Source of the DNA: Streptomyces sp. 1-11
Lineage (GTDB): Bacteria > Actinomycetota > Actinomycetes > Streptomycetales > Streptomycetaceae
Length of the DNA: 64,000 nucleotides
NCBI RefSeq assembly: GCF_007176755.1
Contig: NZ_BJTV01000006.1
Coordinates: 248,001 to 312,000, forward strand
Direction of reading: 5' to 3'
How positions within the stretch are numbered: position 1 is the stretch's first letter; each line of letters starts with the position of its first letter. Made by a program: the position numbers and the translations under genes. Below the pieces are notes generated by a model. It worked only from the letters and a program-made list of their open reading frames with translations. It was not told the origin of the DNA and did not search any database. This document shows, piece after piece, positions 46,087 through 54,285 of this stretch.

Positions 46087-47693
46087 ACGAGGCCCTGCCC
46101 GACGTCCCGGAGGTCCGCGTGGTCGGCCTTCCCGTGCTCACGTCGGGCTTCGACCTTGTGGAGCGGCTGGACCTGCCCATGCACCTGAAGGTGCACGGGC
46201 CGCTCGACCCGCTGGGCGGCGAACAGCTGGCCCAGCTCGCCGAGCGCATCGGCCTCAAGGGCCGCGGCGGCGCGGGCTTCCCCTTCCACAGGAAGCTGCG
46301 CTCGGTCGCCGAGTCGGCGATCAAGCGCGGGGTGCGGCCGGTCGTCGTCGTCAACGGCAGTGAGGACGAACCGGCCTGCCGCAAGGACACGGTGCTCATC
46401 AACCGCGCCCCGCACCTCATCCTGGACGGCGCCCTGCTGTGCGCCGAGGCGCTCGGCGCCCGCACGCTCGTGATCGGGGTCACCCGGGAGTCCACGCAGC
46501 GCTCCATGGAGGCGGCGCTGGCCGAGCGCGGCCTGAGCAACAGCCGCAGGTCGGCGCTGCGGGCGTGGGTGCAGCGCAACCCGGTCCGCATGGTCACCGG
46601 CGCCGCCGCCTCGCTGATCCGCTCGGTCGACGGCGGTCCGGCGATCCCGCCCGGCCGCAAGATCAGCGCCTCGCAGAGCGGCGTCGGCGGGGCGCCCACG
46701 CTGCTGTCGAACGCCGAGACCTTCGCGCAGCTCGCCATCGCGGCCCGGATCGGCCCCGAGCGCTACGGCAACACCGGCCTGTACGACGAGCCGGGCACCG
46801 TCATGCTCACCGTCTCCGGGGCGGTCGCCCGGCCGATGGTGATCGAGGTCCCCACCGGCGTGCCGCTGCGCTACGTCCTGCAGCTCGCGGGCGCCCCGCC
46901 GGTGCCGCAGGGCGTGCTGACCGGCGGCTACCACGGCAAGTGGATCGACGCCGCGACTGTCGACGAGGCGATCGTCTCCCGCAACTCCCTTGACGCGGTG
47001 GGCGGTTCGCTGGGCGCGGGCGCGATCCTGCCGATCAGCCAGGAGACCTGCCCGCTGGGCGAGTCGCTGCGGGTGGCCCAGTGGCTGGCCGAGGAGAGCG
47101 CCGGCCAGTGCGGCCCCTGCTACCTGGGGCTGCCCGCCGCCGCGCGCGGCCTGGAGGACATCCTGAACGGCGGCGGACCGGCCGCGCTGGAGGCGCTGAA
47201 GCAGGTCGCGAAGAACGTGAAGCGGCGCGGGGCGTGTTCGCACCCGGACGGCTCCGCGATGTTCCTCGAGTCGACCATCAAGGCGTTCACCGACGACCTG
47301 GCCGCGCACGTCCTCGGCAACGGCTGCGGACGGCCCGTGGAGGGCGTGCTGCCGCTCTTCGAGGGGGGCAGGGCGCCGACGGGCATCCCGGGCGGCGCGG
47401 AGCCGGAGGAGACCGGCGCCAGCCGCCAGAAGATCCACGTCGACTGGACCCTGTGCCGGGGCCACGGCCTGTGTGCCGACATCCTCCCCGAGGTCTTCGA
47501 ACTCGGCGCGGACGGCTTCCCGACGGTGGCGCAGGCTCAGGTGCCGCGCTACGCCGAGGCGAAGGCGCTGCGCGCGGTGCGCCGCTGCCCCGCGCTGGCG
47601 CTGCGCATCGAGGAGGACACCCGCGGCCAGGCTCCGTCGCGCAACCTGCCCGTCCTCTCCCAGGGCCGCGGCCGGCGGGCCCTCGGCCGCTGA
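46083..47693 (+). CDS. NuoF-like/ferredoxin fusion protein
   Basis: A 536-residue protein. Residues 55-220 match the flavoprotein fold of NADH dehydrogenase NuoF (GRGGAGFP at 60-67, NGSEDEP at 91-97). A SLBB domain (about 232-285) and the iron-sulfur helical domain follow. The usual GEE motif of the NADH site is replaced (GAAASLIRS, 173-181). Of the four NuoF cluster cysteines only C343, C346 and C385 are seen; the first is Ala340. A C-terminal ferredoxin-like domain carries C458, C464 and C502, a 3-Cys pattern for a 3Fe-4S cluster. It is coupled to the bis-heme protein. The electron donor is unknown, and NADH should not be assumed. Confidence 0.85.
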   Translation: MNEALPDVPEVRVVGLPVLTSGFDLVERLDLPMHLKVHGPLDPLGGEQLAQLAERIGLKGRGGAGFPFHRKLRSVAESAIKRGVRPVVVVNGSEDEPACRKDTVLINRAPHLILDGALLCAEALGARTLVIGVTRESTQRSMEAALAERGLSNSRRSALRAWVQRNPVRMVTGAAASLIRSVDGGPAIPPGRKISASQSGVGGAPTLLSNAETFAQLAIAARIGPERYGNTGLYDEPGTVMLTVSGAVARPMVIEVPTGVPLRYVLQLAGAPPVPQGVLTGGYHGKWIDAATVDEAIVSRNSLDAVGGSLGAGAILPISQETCPLGESLRVAQWLAEESAGQCGPCYLGLPAAARGLEDILNGGGPAALEALKQVAKNVKRRGACSHPDGSAMFLESTIKAFTDDLAAHVLGNGCGRPVEGVLPLFEGGRAPTGIPGGAEPEETGASRQKIHVDWTLCRGHGLCADILPEVFELGADGFPTVAQAQVPRYAEAKALRAVRRCPALALRIEEDTRGQAPSRNLPVLSQGRGRRALGR

Positions 47694-47851
47694 CGGCACG
47701 GCGGCGGGCCGCGCACCGCGCGCCGTGCGCCGGCGGGTCGCCCGGACCGGGTGGCCCGCCGGCGTCGTGCGGGTGCGTCGGGCGCACACGCGCGTGCGCG
47801 TGCGGTAAGACACACGCGTGCGTGCGCGTCCGGAAGACAATGGGGAACACG

Positions 47852-47889
47852 TCGAAGGCGGATCATCCGTTCGGATGATCCGCCTTCGA
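47852..47889. terminator. 17-bp stem bidirectional terminator
   Basis: TCGAAGGCGGATCATCC (47852-47868) pairs perfectly with 47873-47889 around a GTTC loop. It ends the redox operon on the plus strand, followed by TTTCT, and lies 7 bp past the tRNA-Ala gene on the minus strand. Confidence 0.9.
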
Positions 47890-47895
47890 TTTCTG

Positions 47896-47968
47896 TGGAG
47901 CTAAGGAGAATTGAACTCCTGACCTCCTGCATGCCATGCAGGCGCTCTACCAACTGAGCTATAGCCCC
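47896..47968 (-). tRNA. tRNA-Ala (anticodon GGC), copy 1
   Basis: A 73-nt tRNA on the minus strand starting GGGGCTATAGCTCAG. The anticodon loop is ATGGCAT with anticodon GGC (reads GCC). It has the D-arm AGCTCAGTTGGTAGAGC and T-arm AGGAGTTCAATTCTCCT, and an acceptor stem ending in TAGCTCC plus discriminator A. No CCA is encoded. It is identical to the copy at 50072. Confidence 0.97.
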
Positions 47969-48070
47969 TTGTTTTGTTCCGCCCGGTTTCCCCGGCGGCG
48001 ACGCCAACATTACACGGTCCCCGGGGTGCAGTACCAAATCGGTTTCCGCTTGACTCCGGTACGGGGGCTA

Positions 48071-49327
48071 ATGTCTGCTTTCGTGACCCTGTCCGCGTTC
48101 CCCGTGTTCCCCGCGGCCCGGCGCCGCGTGCCCGTGGCGGCGGGCGCGTGCCTGGTGTCGTTCACGGCGTTCTGGCTGGCCCAGCGGGCCGCGCACGTGT
48201 CGATGATCGACCTGATGGTGTACCGGGCCGAGGGCGCCGCCGTCCGCGCGGGCGGCGACCTGTACGCGCTGCGGGCAACCGCCGCGCACCTGCAGCCCAC
48301 CTACCCCCCGTTCGCGGCCCTGCTGTTCACGCCGTTGACGCTGCCGGACACCGCGACCCTGCGCACGCTGGCCACGGCCGGGAACCTGGTCCTGCTGCTG
48401 GTGTTCGTACGGCTGTCCCTGCGGCTCGCCGGCCACACGCGCGCGGAGAGCGTCTGGTGGGTGGCGGCGGCGGCCGTCTGGTGCGAGCCGGTGTGGACGA
48501 CCCTGCGCTACGGGCAGGTCAACCTGCTGCTGGCCACGGCGGTGCTGTGGGACCTGACCCGCCACGCCGCAGGCGGCCGCGGCCGGGACCGGTGGGCCGG
48601 TACGGGGCTCGGCCTGGCCGCCGCGGTGAAGCTGACGCCGGCGCTGTTCGCGGTGTTCCTGCTGATCACGGGGCTCGTGGCCCGGCTGCGGGGCGGCGAC
48701 GGGGAGCCTTGGCTGCGGCACGCGCGCGGGGCGGCCGTCGCGTTCGCCGGGGCCACGCTGCTGGCGGCGGCCGTCCTGCCGCACGACTCGTGGCGGTTCT
48801 GGACGGACGCGGTGTTCCGCTCGGACCGCGTCGGGCACGCCGAGGAGGCCGCCAACCAGGCCCTGCGCGGCGTTCTGGCGCGCCTGCTGCACACTCCGGA
48901 TCCGGGGACCGTCTGGGCGGCCCTGGCGGCCGTGACGGTCGCAGCGGGGCTCGCGGTGGCGGTGGCGGCGGAGCTGCGCGGGATGCGGGCCTGGGCGGTG
49001 TGCTGCTGCGCCGTCACCGCGCTGCTGGTCAGCCCGGTGTCGTGGACACACCACTGGGTGTGGTGCGTGCCGGTGGTGCTGGTGCTGTGGACGCGCGGGC
49101 GCCGGGCGGCGGCCCTGGGCACGGCCCTGGTGTTCTGCTCGTACGTCCCCTGGTGGGTGCCGCACGGTGCGGCGCGGCCCGAACTGCACCAGAGCGGCGC
49201 GCAGATGACGCTCTCGGCCCTCTACGCGGCCGCGGCCGCGCTGTTCCTGGCGCTGGCCCGGGCCGCGACATCGTTGCCGGGACGACGGCAGGGGCCAGGG
49301 GTGCGTCAAGCGGTGACGAAGGAGTAG
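48071..49327 (+). CDS. GT87-type membrane glycosyltransferase (DUF2029/PimE-like)
   Basis: A 418-residue polytopic protein with about ten hydrophobic segments. The GT-C type features are the acidic loop after helix 1 (VSMIDLMVYRAEGAAV with Asp) and TYPPFAALLFTPL, RYGQVNLLLATAVLWDL and AVKLTPALFAVF, which are typical of the polyprenol-phosphate-mannose-dependent GT87 family. It probably adds a mannose or other sugar outside the membrane. ATG at 48071 was chosen (GGGGG 4-8 nt upstream); the longer open frame runs back through the tRNA gene and is excluded. Confidence 0.85.
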   Translation: MSAFVTLSAFPVFPAARRRVPVAAGACLVSFTAFWLAQRAAHVSMIDLMVYRAEGAAVRAGGDLYALRATAAHLQPTYPPFAALLFTPLTLPDTATLRTLATAGNLVLLLVFVRLSLRLAGHTRAESVWWVAAAAVWCEPVWTTLRYGQVNLLLATAVLWDLTRHAAGGRGRDRWAGTGLGLAAAVKLTPALFAVFLLITGLVARLRGGDGEPWLRHARGAAVAFAGATLLAAAVLPHDSWRFWTDAVFRSDRVGHAEEAANQALRGVLARLLHTPDPGTVWAALAAVTVAAGLAVAVAAELRGMRAWAVCCCAVTALLVSPVSWTHHWVWCVPVVLVLWTRGRRAAALGTALVFCSYVPWWVPHGAARPELHQSGAQMTLSALYAAAAALFLALARAATSLPGRRQGPGVRQAVTKE

Positions 49328-49539
49328 AACCTCTTGAGCGTGCAGTGCTCCTCGAGCAGACGGCCGTAGATCGGCTCGCCCTCCAGCTCGCGGTAGGTCT
49401 CGATCGGGTCGCCTTTTATGATCAGCGCCCGCGCGCATTCCTCGCACCAGTACTGGTAGTCGGGATTGATCGGCTCCATGTCACGGACGATCGGCGTACC
49501 ACTGCCGCACCAGTCGCACTTTCGCCTGTGTGCACCCAT
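49306..49539 (-). CDS. Small zinc-ribbon-like protein (77 aa)
   Basis: It opens MGAHRRKCDWCGSG and has a second pair, CEECARALIIKGD, giving two CxxC pairs that could bind one zinc. The rest is acidic with DPIETYRELEGEPIYGRLLEEH. The function is unknown. A GGAG site lies 7 nt before its ATG, inside the end of the upstream microprotein gene (3-nt gap). Its 3' end overlaps the convergent GT87 gene by 22 bp. Confidence 0.78.
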   Translation of the reverse strand: MGAHRRKCDWCGSGTPIVRDMEPINPDYQYWCEECARALIIKGDPIETYRELEGEPIYGRLLEEHCTLKRFYSFVTA

Positions 49540-49542
49540 CGA

Positions 49543-49716
49543 TCAGCTCCAGCTGTGGCCGCAGGCCGTGCACACGTAGGAGATTCCGCCGTTGTCGCCG
49601 AGCACTTGCGCCACATGCCCGGAACCGCAGGAAGGGCAGCTGAGCCGGGTGGTCGTGTCCCGTATCAACGCAGCATCGAGGAGGTGGCCGACCTCCCCAA
49701 GGATGCTCGCAGGCAT
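49543..49716 (-). CDS. 57-residue zinc-ribbon microprotein
   Basis: It is too short for most gene finders but well supported: a strong GGGAGGAG site lies 5 nt before the ATG. The protein starts MPASILGEVGHLLDAALIRD and ends with a zinc ribbon, CPSCGSGHVAQVL...YVCTACGHSW (CxxC ... CxxC). Only 3 nt separate it from the next zinc-ribbon gene. The two are probably cotranscribed and may form one functional unit. The sequence from 49717 to 50000 contains nothing I can identify. Confidence 0.82.
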   Translation of the reverse strand: MPASILGEVGHLLDAALIRDTTTRLSCPSCGSGHVAQVLGDNGGISYVCTACGHSWS

Positions 49717-50000
49717 CGCTACTCCTCCCGTCGGGCCGCGCCATCCTTCCGGCCGTTTGATTCTGCCACGGCCGGGCCAATACGGTCAGCGACGCCTCGG
49801 TACCGGTCCGGACACGGCGGCCGGGGCCGGCCGCTGTCCGCGCGCCCACCGAGAACGCCTCCGCGTAGATATACGCCCGCGGGACCCCGGGTGACTCAAG
49901 CCGGCACCGGACCAGTGTGCCCAACGCCGCCCCGCCCGGTCAGCCGGACGGGCCGGGAGGACGGGGACGGGCCACTCCTGGGACAGTCGCCGTAACACAG

Positions 50001-50032
50001 AGGATCCCGCCCCCTGAGGGGGACGGGATCCT
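50001..50032. terminator. Terminator past tRNA-Ala copy 2
   Basis: AGGATCCCG plus CCCCC (50001-50014) pairs with GGGGG and CGGGATCCT (50018-50032), one A bulged, with a 3-nt loop. It is 40 bp beyond the 3' end of the minus-strand tRNA gene. Confidence 0.8.
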
Positions 50033-50071
50033 CATCACCGATCTCTGACAACTCGACAGAGTGTCGATCCG

Positions 50072-50144
50072 TGGAGCTAAGGAGAATTGAACTCCTGACC
50101 TCCTGCATGCCATGCAGGCGCTCTACCAACTGAGCTATAGCCCC
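50072..50144 (-). tRNA. tRNA-Ala (anticodon GGC), copy 2
   Basis: 73 nt, identical base for base to the copy at 47896-47968, with anticodon GGC and no encoded CCA. The identity extends only a few bases beyond the gene (one base upstream, TTGT downstream on the plus strand). Confidence 0.97.
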
Positions 50145-50274
50145 TTGTCCCACGCGGCGAGCCGCATGGTGTTTCGCCCCGCTCGGCGGGGCGAACAAGA
50201 AGAACTTTAGCCTGTGACCTGCCGGAAAGTGAAATCCGGGACCCCGTGCCGGGAACGGCGGGCCCGAGAGCCGC

Positions 50275-50943
50275 TCAGTCGTCGTCGCCCAGGACGGGCT
50301 CCGGGAGGGTGCCCGCGTTGTGCTCCAGCAGGCGCCAGCCCCGGGCGCCCTGGCCGAGCACGGACCAGCAGCAGTTGGAGAGGCCGCCGAGGCTCTCCCA
50401 GTGCGGGGCCTCGAGGCCGAGGAGCCGGCCGATGGTGGTGCGGATGGTGCCGCCGTGGCTGACGACCACGAGGGTGCCGTCCTCGGGCAGCTTCTCGGCG
50501 TGCCGCAGCACGACGGGGGCGGCCCGGTCGGCGACCTCGGTCTCCAGCTCGCCGCCGCCCCGGCGGATCGCCTCGCCGCGCTTCCAGGCGGCGTACTCCT
50601 CGCCGTGGCGGCTGATGATCTCGTCGTGCGTGAGCCCCTGCCAGACGCCCGCGTAGGTCTCGCGCAGGCCTTCCTCACGGGTGACGTCGAGGCCGGTGAG
50701 GGCGGCCAGCTCGGCGGCCGTGTCGGCGGCCCGCTGCAGGTCGCTGGAGACGATCGCGTCGGGCCGCAGGGAGGCGAGCAGCCGGGCGGCCCGGCGGGCC
50801 TGCCCGACACCCGTCTCGGTCAGCGCGACGTCCGTGCTGCCCTGGAAGCGGCGCTCGACGTTCCACGAGGTCTGGCCGTGCCGCCACAGGATGATGCGGC
50901 GGCCCCGGCCGGTGCGGTCGGTCACCTCGGCGGTGGCGCTCAT
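50275..50943 (-). CDS. Histidine phosphatase (phosphoglycerate mutase-like)
   Basis: A 222-residue branch-1 histidine phosphatase with the catalytic motif LWRHGQTSWN, the Arg in SSDLQRAADTA, the acid Glu in LRETYAGVWQGLTHDE and the second His in VVVSHGGTIRT. The substrate is unknown; such proteins in Streptomyces are often named phosphoglycerate mutases without evidence. Its ATG overlaps the rsfS stop by 4 bp, so it is the second gene of an rsfS operon. Confidence 0.9.
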   Translation of the reverse strand: MSATAEVTDRTGRGRRIILWRHGQTSWNVERRFQGSTDVALTETGVGQARRAARLLASLRPDAIVSSDLQRAADTAAELAALTGLDVTREEGLRETYAGVWQGLTHDEIISRHGEEYAAWKRGEAIRRGGGELETEVADRAAPVVLRHAEKLPEDGTLVVVSHGGTIRTTIGRLLGLEAPHWESLGGLSNCCWSVLGQGARGWRLLEHNAGTLPEPVLGDDD

Positions 50944-51386
50944 CGCCAGTCCCCGTCCGGCTCCTCGGCGGCCTCGGCGGCCTGCAGCTTGGCGTGCTCC
51001 TCGGCCTTGCCGCGGGTGGCCTTGGCGTCGGCGGGCAGCTCGAGCTCGGGGCAGTCCTTCCACAGCCGCTCCAGGGCGTAGAAGACGCGCTCCTCGCTGT
51101 GCTGGACGTGGACGACGATGTCGACGTAGTCGAGCAGGATCCAGCGGGACTCGCGGTCGCCCTCGCGGCGTACGGGCTTGGCGCCCAGTTCCTTCAGCAG
51201 GCGCTCCTCGATCTCGTCGACGATCGCCCGGACCTGGCGGTCGTTCGGCGCGGAGGCCAGCAGGAATGCGTCCGTGATCGACAGCACGTCGCTGACGTCG
51301 TAGGCGATGACGTCGTGCGCGAGCTTGTCGGCCGCCGCCTGGGCGGCGGTGTTGATGAGGTCGAGGGAACGATCGGTGGCGGTCAC
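50940..51386 (-). CDS. rsfS: Ribosomal silencing factor RsfS
   Basis: A 148-residue RsfS/YbeB/iojap protein: LINTAAQAAADKLAHDVIAYDVSDVLSITDAFLLASAPNDRQVRAIVDEIEE, then WILLDYVDIVVHVQHSEERVFYALERLWKD. It binds uL14 on the 50S subunit and blocks subunit joining under stress. GTG at 51386 (VTATDRSLDL) was chosen; the frame is open to 51446. The C-terminal tail is Ala/Glu-rich. nadD and an LCP gene lie upstream, behind a terminator. Confidence 0.94.
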   Translation of the reverse strand: MTATDRSLDLINTAAQAAADKLAHDVIAYDVSDVLSITDAFLLASAPNDRQVRAIVDEIEERLLKELGAKPVRREGDRESRWILLDYVDIVVHVQHSEERVFYALERLWKDCPELELPADAKATRGKAEEHAKLQAAEAAEEPDGDWR

Positions 51387-51442
51387 TACGCGGCTTTCGG
51401 TCGGCGGTCTGTTGACCTCAAGGGTCTCACGGACCGCCTGGC

Positions 51443-51476
51443 GCACCCCACGTGATTACGGCATCACGTGGGGTGC
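51443..51476 (-). terminator. 13-bp stem terminator downstream of the LCP gene
   Basis: GCACCCCACGTGA (51443-51455) pairs perfectly with TCACGTGGGGTGC (51464-51476) with an 8-nt loop, 12 bp past the LCP stop codon. It separates nadD-LCP from rsfS. Confidence 0.8.
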
Positions 51477-51487
51477 CCCGGCCGCGG

Positions 51488-53245
51488 TCAGGAGGACGCG
51501 GGCCGGTAGTCGCCGCCGAGGACGACCGAGACGTCGGCGCCGGAGGACACGGCGCCCTTGGCCACGGAGCCGGCGGGCAGCCCCAGGGTCTTGGCGACCT
51601 CGGCGGCGTTCGCCTTGTCGGCGGCGTCGGCGTAGAGCACCTGGGAGGTGGTCCGGCTGCCTGCGGCGGTGCCGCCCTCGAGGAAGGTGAAGCCGCCGTT
51701 GAGCAGCACCACGCGGGCCTTCTCCGTGTTGTCCTTGGCGCCGGTGGCGTTCTGGACGGAGACCCGGACCGCGGACCCCGCGTCGGGGCTCTTGGCGGTG
51801 CCGCCCAGGACCTTCCTGACCACGCTGTCGCTGGTGGCGGCGCTCAGGGTGCCGTCGGGCTGCACGGGCAGCAGGGCCGTCCGGTAGTCGCCGCCCTTGG
51901 CGAGTTCGGCGAGGGCGGCCAGGAAGGCGCCGAGGTCCTTGTCGGTCAGCGGCGGGTCGAGGATCTGCGCCAGGGTCTGCACGGTGGTGGTGGCGGCCGC
52001 GGGCTCGGAGGAGAGCTTGCGCAGCACGCCGGTCATGACCTGCCCGAACCGCTCCAGCTGGGCGTTCTGGGACTCGCCGGACGCGCGGTAGGTGGCGTAG
52101 GCGACGGCCATCTTGCCGCTGAGGGTCTGCGCCTTGCCCTGGTGGACCAGGATCGTGGAGCCCTTCTTCTTGGCGTCCGGGTCGGGCACGTCGGTGTCCG
52201 TGTCGATGTCGATGTTGCCGACCAGGTCGACGAGGTTCTGCAGGTAGGGGGTGTCCAGGCGCCAGGTGCCCTGGATGCTGGTCCCGAGGACGGTGTCGAG
52301 CTGGTCGCGGGTGCCGGAGGAGCCGTCGTCGTCCACGGACTTGGCGAGCGTCGTGGTGGAGCCGTCGTCGCCGCTCAGCGCGAGGGAGTTGGGCAGCAGG
52401 ACGGTGGTGCCCTGCTTGGTGGTGGTGTTGTCGACCAGCAGTGCCGTGGAGGTGCCGGATCCGCCGGTGTTGTGCAGGTGGACGACGATCACGTCGCGCT
52501 TCTGGGCGCCCGCAGGCGTGGCGGCGCCCGTCTTCTGGCCGGAAGAGGACAGGCCGGGCAGTTTCCCGGCGAACCACAGGTAGCCGACGCCGGCCACGGC
52601 GACGAGGGCGAGGACGACGACGACGGCGATGATCCGGCTGCGGGCGCGGCGGCGGGCCTCCTCGCGGCGCTCGGTGCGGTTCTCCGTGAACTTCAGCCAG
52701 TCGATGACGTCCTCGGAGTCGCCGTCGGGCTCCTCGACGAAGGCGAACTGCTCGGCGCCGTCGTCCGGTTCCCCGGTGGCCGCGGGCGGCTCGTGGGTCT
52801 CCGGTCCGCGCGGGCCGGCGGGGCCGGCCTGCTGGGGGATGTGGGCGGTCTGCTCGGTGACCCGGGGCTGCTGCCCGCTCCTCGCGGCCTGCCCGTAGGG
52901 GTCGTATTCGGCGCCGGCGCCCTGGCCGCCGGCGCCGTAGGCGTCGTACGGGGCCTGCGTGCCGTACGGGTCGTAGGAGGGCGCGGCGTGCTGCTGCCCG
53001 CCGGTGTCGTAGGCGTCGTAGGACTGCGGCTGCCGGGGCGCCTCGTAGGACTGCGGCTGCCGTGGGCCGGTGGCGTACGGGTCGTAGCCGTAGCCCTGCT
53101 GGGCGTACGGGTCGTAGGACTGCTGCTGTGGCGCCTGCTGTGCCGGGATCTGCCGGTACACGGGCTGCCCGTACTCGTCGTAGCCGACGAGTTCGTACGG
53201 GGCGGCGCCGTGGGCGGCGTCGTCCGCGTCGTATCGGTCGTTCAC
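51488..53245 (-). CDS. LytR-CpsA-Psr (LCP) family protein, divergent
   Basis: A 585-residue protein. The first 190 residues are a cytoplasmic Gln/Pro/Tyr-rich region (repeats such as QSYDPY, YDPYGTQAPYDAY). One membrane helix follows (SRIIAVVVVLALVAVAGVGYLWF), then an extracellular LCP-like domain (about 250-450) and a LytR_C domain (VRVSVQNATGAKDNTEKARVVLLNGGF). The usual RSDT and PRD motifs are not visible; the corresponding strand reads TVLLPNSLAL. In S. coelicolor the gene in this position, SCO2578 (PdtA), is reported, to my recollection, to attach a polydiglycosylphosphate to peptidoglycan. GTG at 53245 has a GAGAGGGG site. Confidence 0.82.
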   Translation of the reverse strand: MNDRYDADDAAHGAAPYELVGYDEYGQPVYRQIPAQQAPQQQSYDPYAQQGYGYDPYATGPRQPQSYEAPRQPQSYDAYDTGGQQHAAPSYDPYGTQAPYDAYGAGGQGAGAEYDPYGQAARSGQQPRVTEQTAHIPQQAGPAGPRGPETHEPPAATGEPDDGAEQFAFVEEPDGDSEDVIDWLKFTENRTERREEARRRARSRIIAVVVVLALVAVAGVGYLWFAGKLPGLSSSGQKTGAATPAGAQKRDVIVVHLHNTGGSGTSTALLVDNTTTKQGTTVLLPNSLALSGDDGSTTTLAKSVDDDGSSGTRDQLDTVLGTSIQGTWRLDTPYLQNLVDLVGNIDIDTDTDVPDPDAKKKGSTILVHQGKAQTLSGKMAVAYATYRASGESQNAQLERFGQVMTGVLRKLSSEPAAATTTVQTLAQILDPPLTDKDLGAFLAALAELAKGGDYRTALLPVQPDGTLSAATSDSVVRKVLGGTAKSPDAGSAVRVSVQNATGAKDNTEKARVVLLNGGFTFLEGGTAAGSRTTSQVLYADAADKANAAEVAKTLGLPAGSVAKGAVSSGADVSVVLGGDYRPASS

Positions 53246-53261
53246 CGGTGCCCCTCTCGGC

Positions 53262-53924
53262 TCACTCGCCGCGGTACAGCTCGCGCTTGTCGATGTAACG
53301 CACGACTCCGTCCGGCACCATGTACCAGATGGGGTCGCCCTTGGCGACTCTCGCACGGCAGTCCGTCGAGGAGATGGCGAGCGCGGGAACCTCGACGAGC
53401 GAGACGCCGCCCTCGGGCAGCCCCGGGTCCGTCAGGTGGTGGCCGGGGCGGGTGACGCCGATGAAGTGCGCGAGGGAGAACAGCTCCTCGGAGTCGCGCC
53501 AGGTGAGGATCTGGCCGAGGGCGTCGGCACCGGTGATGAAGAACAGGTCGGTGTCCGGGTTGAGGGCCCGCAGGTCGCGCAGGGTGTCCACGGTGTAGGT
53601 GGGGCCGCCGCGGTCGAGGTCGATGCGGCTGACGGAGAACTGCGGGTTCTCGGCGGTGGCGATGACCGTCATCAGGTAGCGGTCCTCGGCCGGCGAGACG
53701 TTGCGGTGGGACTTCTGCCACGGCTGACCGGTGGGCACGAACACCACCTCGTCCAGCTGGAACTGGGCGGCGACCTCGCTGGCCGCCACGAGGTGCCCGT
53801 GGTGGATCGGGTCGAACGTTCCGCCCATGACGCCGAGGCGGCGCTTGCCCGTGCGGGCTGGGCCGTTGCCCGGGCGGGGCACCGGGGTGTGCGCCGGGCC
53901 GGTGGGCATGTCCTGCTCTTCCAT
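53262..53924 (-). CDS. nadD: Nicotinate-nucleotide adenylyltransferase
   Basis: A 220-residue nucleotidyltransferase: [17 protein letters not shown] (with the HxGH motif), [19 protein letters not shown] and the C-terminal [10 protein letters not shown] signature. It makes nicotinate adenine dinucleotide in NAD synthesis. The start is ATG at 53924 or at 53909. It lies 16 nt upstream of the LCP gene; nadD next to rsfS is common in bacteria. Confidence 0.94.
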   Translation of the reverse strand: MEEQDMPTGPAHTPVPRPGNGPARTGKRRLGVMGGTFDPIHHGHLVAASEVAAQFQLDEVVFVPTGQPWQKSHRNVSPAEDRYLMTVIATAENPQFSVSRIDLDRGGPTYTVDTLRDLRALNPDTDLFFITGADALGQILTWRDSEELFSLAHFIGVTRPGHHLTDPGLPEGGVSLVEVPALAISSTDCRARVAKGDPIWYMVPDGVVRYIDKRELYRGE

Positions 53925-53980
53925 GCGTGCAGACCCTACCGGCCCGGTCCGTGGGCCCTGGCCGGGGACGGGGTCCCGGA

Positions 53981-54145
53981 TCAGCGGTCGCGGTTGAAGC
54001 GGGTGGTGATCCAGAGCAGCAGCAGCAGGACGATCAGGGCGCCGCCGCCGGTGACCGCCGGGTTCAGGCTGTTGTGGTTGCCGCCGTGCTCCCCACCCTC
54101 GGCGGCGAGGGTGACCAGCTGGGCGGCGGCGAGGTGGAGGCTCAT
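53981..54145 (-). CDS. 54-residue single-pass membrane microprotein
   Basis: Translation gives [18 protein letters not shown], a His/Asn-rich middle ([13 protein letters not shown]), one helix ([16 protein letters not shown]) and a short basic end (RFNRDR), suggesting the C-terminus in the cytoplasm. An AGGT site lies 7-8 nt before the ATG. It precedes nadD on the same strand by 56 bp. No family is recognised, though a small protein in this position is, as I recall, conserved in Streptomyces. Confidence 0.7.
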   Translation of the reverse strand: MSLHLAAAQLVTLAAEGGEHGGNHNSLNPAVTGGGALIVLLLLLWITTRFNRDR

Positions 54146-54285
54146 CGGCAGGACCTATCGCGTGTGGGCGGCATGAAGATGTCGGCTCATCGTAAGCGGG
54201 CGGCCCGGCGGCGATCACCCCGACTCCGCCGTCACGGCGGGCGCCGGGCGCCGGGCGGGCCGCCGCGGGGAACTTCCGCGGCCCC

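Noticed and set aside
47936..48070. An N-terminal extension of the GT87 gene starting at 47936
   Set aside because: It would run through the tRNA-Ala gene and its promoter; ATG at 48071 has a ribosome-binding site and begins the conserved sequence.
47896..50144. An integrated mobile element between the two tRNA genes
   Set aside because: No integrase, excisionase or phage genes are present in the interval; the repeated sequence is only the tRNA itself.
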